From NCBI GenBank assembly GCA_031261145.1, contig JAISJX010000438.1:1-6191 (forward strand): 6,191 bases of DNA, in the 5' to 3' direction. The translations under genes were made by a program, and so were the position numbers. The notes under the pieces are model-generated. The model did not search any database. It saw nothing but the letters and a program-made list of their open reading frames with translations, and was not told the origin of the DNA. This document shows, piece after piece, positions 4,910 to 6,191 of the stretch. The stretch is from Tannerella sp. (lineage in GTDB: Bacteria; Bacteroidota; Bacteroidia; Bacteroidales; Tannerellaceae). Positions within the stretch are counted from its first letter, which is position 1; each line of letters opens with the position of its first letter.

Positions 4910-6191
4910 AAAAAAGTATCGTATTAGTCTCGGCAAACATTTACCATATTCCCTATCCGGTCTATCCGTTAGGTATTTCCTATTTGGTAAGTTATTTGTC
5001 GATCCACCTTCCCGAATACGAAATCAAAACGTTCGATTTCAATCTGGAAAGCTACGATTCGTTTGCAGGCTTTTTACGTAACCACGAACTTTGTTTAGTC
5101 GGGCTTTCGCTTCGCAACTTCGACGATTCCACCCATCTTTACGAAAAAAATATATTTATCTCCCATTATAAGGAGATTATGCGGATTGCGCGTGAAAATA
5201 CGAAAGCCCCGATTGTTCTCGGCGGTTCCGGTTTCGCCGTCTTCCCCGAATTGGTATTTAACGAATTACAGCCCGATTACGCCATCAAAGGCGAGGGCGA
5301 AGCGTCCCTGAAAGAACTGATTCTTACCTTGGAAAACAGTTCCAGTCCATTGGACATTGACGGTTTAGCCTACCGGCAACCCGACGGAACATTCCATATC
5401 AACGGGCGAACAAAATACATTTCATCTCCCGTGCTGCATGTGGAAAATGACTGGTGCGATTATTACTGGAAGAAAAGCGGGATGTTGAATATACAAACCA
5501 AACGAGGCTGTCCATATAACTGTATCTATTGCAGTTATCCGCTGATTGACGGGCGGAAAGTCCGTACGCTGGACGCCCAGGCAGTCGTGAATAACATCGA
5601 AGAACTCTATTTTTCCAAGGGCATTTCGTACTTATTCTTTACCGATTCCATTTTCAACATCCACAAAGAATACAACCGGGAATTGGCCAACAGGCTGATT
5701 GAAAGTAAAGCCGACATACAATGGGGCGCTTATTTTTCGCCAAGCCAGATGACTTTGGACGACCTGAAACTTTACCAGAAATCCGGTTTAACACATATTG
5801 AGTTCGGCACAGATTCGCTGTCTGACGGCCAATTGGAAAATTACAATAAAAATTTCCGTTTTGCCGACATCAGAGAACAGAGCCAAAATTGCGGAAACCT
5901 GGGCATTTTCTACGCCCACTTCCTGATTCTCGGCGGATACGGTGAAACGGACGAATCGCTCGACGAAACGTTTGAACGCTCCAAAGAGTTGGGACTGACG
6001 ATCTATTTTCCTTACATCGGAATGCGCGTCTATCCCGAAACACAGTTATGCGAGATTGCCCTGGAGGAGGGAATTATCCGGTCGCCGAACGAACTGATTA
6101 ATCCGGTTTATTATGTTTCAAAACAGATAACGGCGGAAACAATCGTATCGCGAGCCAAAGCGACCGGTCAGCAATGGGTTTTCCCCGACGA
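4906..6191 (+). CDS. B12-type radical SAM enzyme of lipid/polyene operon (3' end missing)
   Basis: The first 428 codons of a class B-like radical SAM protein; no stop appears before the edge. Residues 1 to about 145 form a Rossmann-like N-terminal domain of the cobalamin-binding type. Landmarks are PYPVYPLGISYLVSYLS, VGLSLRNFDDS, IVLGGSGF (103-110) and KGEGEASLKEL. The radical SAM core follows, with its [4Fe-4S] cysteines in KRGCPYNCIYC (Cys202, Cys206, Cys209). Then come FFTDSIFN (244-251), IEFGTDSL (298-305), the SAM-binding GGYGET (343-348) and MRVYPETQL (373-381), equivalents of the usual core blocks. The N-terminal domain has no DxHxxG histidine motif, so any cobalamin would be bound base-off without a protein His ligand; whether it binds B12 at all is open. 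It starts at the ATG overlapping the acyltransferase stop and so is translationally coupled to it. Candidate roles are methylation of an sp2 or sp3 carbon or ring formation on the ACP- or lipid-bound chain. From memory it resembles radical SAM proteins found with ladderane-type ketosynthase clusters. The class is sure; the reaction is unknown. Confidence 0.88.
   Translation, partial: MKKSIVLVSANIYHIPYPVYPLGISYLVSYLSIHLPEYEIKTFDFNLESYDSFAGFLRNHELCLVGLSLRNFDDSTHLYEKNIFISHYKEIMRIARENTKAPIVLGGSGFAVFPELVFNELQPDYAIKGEGEASLKELILTLENSSSPLDIDGLAYRQPDGTFHINGRTKYISSPVLHVENDWCDYYWKKSGMLNIQTKRGCPYNCIYCSYPLIDGRKVRTLDAQAVVNNIEELYFSKGISYLFFTDSIFNIHKEYNRELANRLIESKADIQWGAYFSPSQMTLDDLKLYQKSGLTHIEFGTDSLSDGQLENYNKNFRFADIREQSQNCGNLGIFYAHFLILGGYGETDESLDETFERSKELGLTIYFPYIGMRVYPETQLCEIALEEGIIRSPNELINPVYYVSKQITAETIVSRAKATGQQWVFPD

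Noticed and set aside
4268..4936. A 222-codon minus-strand open frame
   Set aside because: It lies opposite the acyltransferase gene, which has clear family motifs. The translation is rich in His, Arg and Phe and shows no recognisable domain; it also crosses the ATGA junction. It is a shadow frame.

Overview
The window looks like chromosomal DNA of a Bacteroidetes bacterium, most likely order Bacteroidales. The evidence is an exported galactose mutarotase lipoprotein next to a secreted hydrolase, TAnnTTTG-type promoter elements, A/T-rich start regions with little Shine-Dalgarno signal, and protein motifs typical of that phylum. Genus cannot be set from the sequence alone.

Left part (1-1410, minus strand): the 5' end of a gene for an exported protein, probably an alpha/beta-hydrolase or carbohydrate-esterase type enzyme, runs off the left edge. 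Upstream of it lies a lipoprotein aldose 1-epimerase (galM) with all expected catalytic residues. A strong hairpin at 219-260 separates the two genes. This is an ordinary envelope carbohydrate-handling pair.

Middle (1411-1783): an A/T-rich divergent intergenic region with candidate promoters in both directions. On the plus side, the leader holds a possible 17-codon ORF overlapping a hairpin and ending one base before the next gene.

Right part (1784-6191, plus strand): five tightly packed genes, surely one operon that continues past the right edge. They are a FabG-type ketoacyl-ACP reductase, a FabF-type ketosynthase with the full Cys-His-His set, a dedicated acyl carrier protein with its DSLD site, a membrane-associated LpxL-like acyltransferase, and a B12-type radical SAM enzyme (C-terminus cut off). 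Gaps are 8, 12 and 7 bases, and the last junction is an ATGA overlap. Together they describe a secondary fatty-acid/polyene pathway: the ketosynthase and reductase extend and reduce a chain on the ACP, the acyltransferase moves the acyl product onto an acceptor at the membrane, and the radical SAM enzyme does a difficult carbon-centred reaction (methylation, rearrangement or ring formation). The set resembles aryl polyene/flexirubin loci and also the ketosynthase-ACP-radical SAM clusters proposed for ladderane lipids. No dehydratase, second ketosynthase, ammonia lyase or exporter is inside the window, so the product class is open. This operon is the most interesting part of the window.
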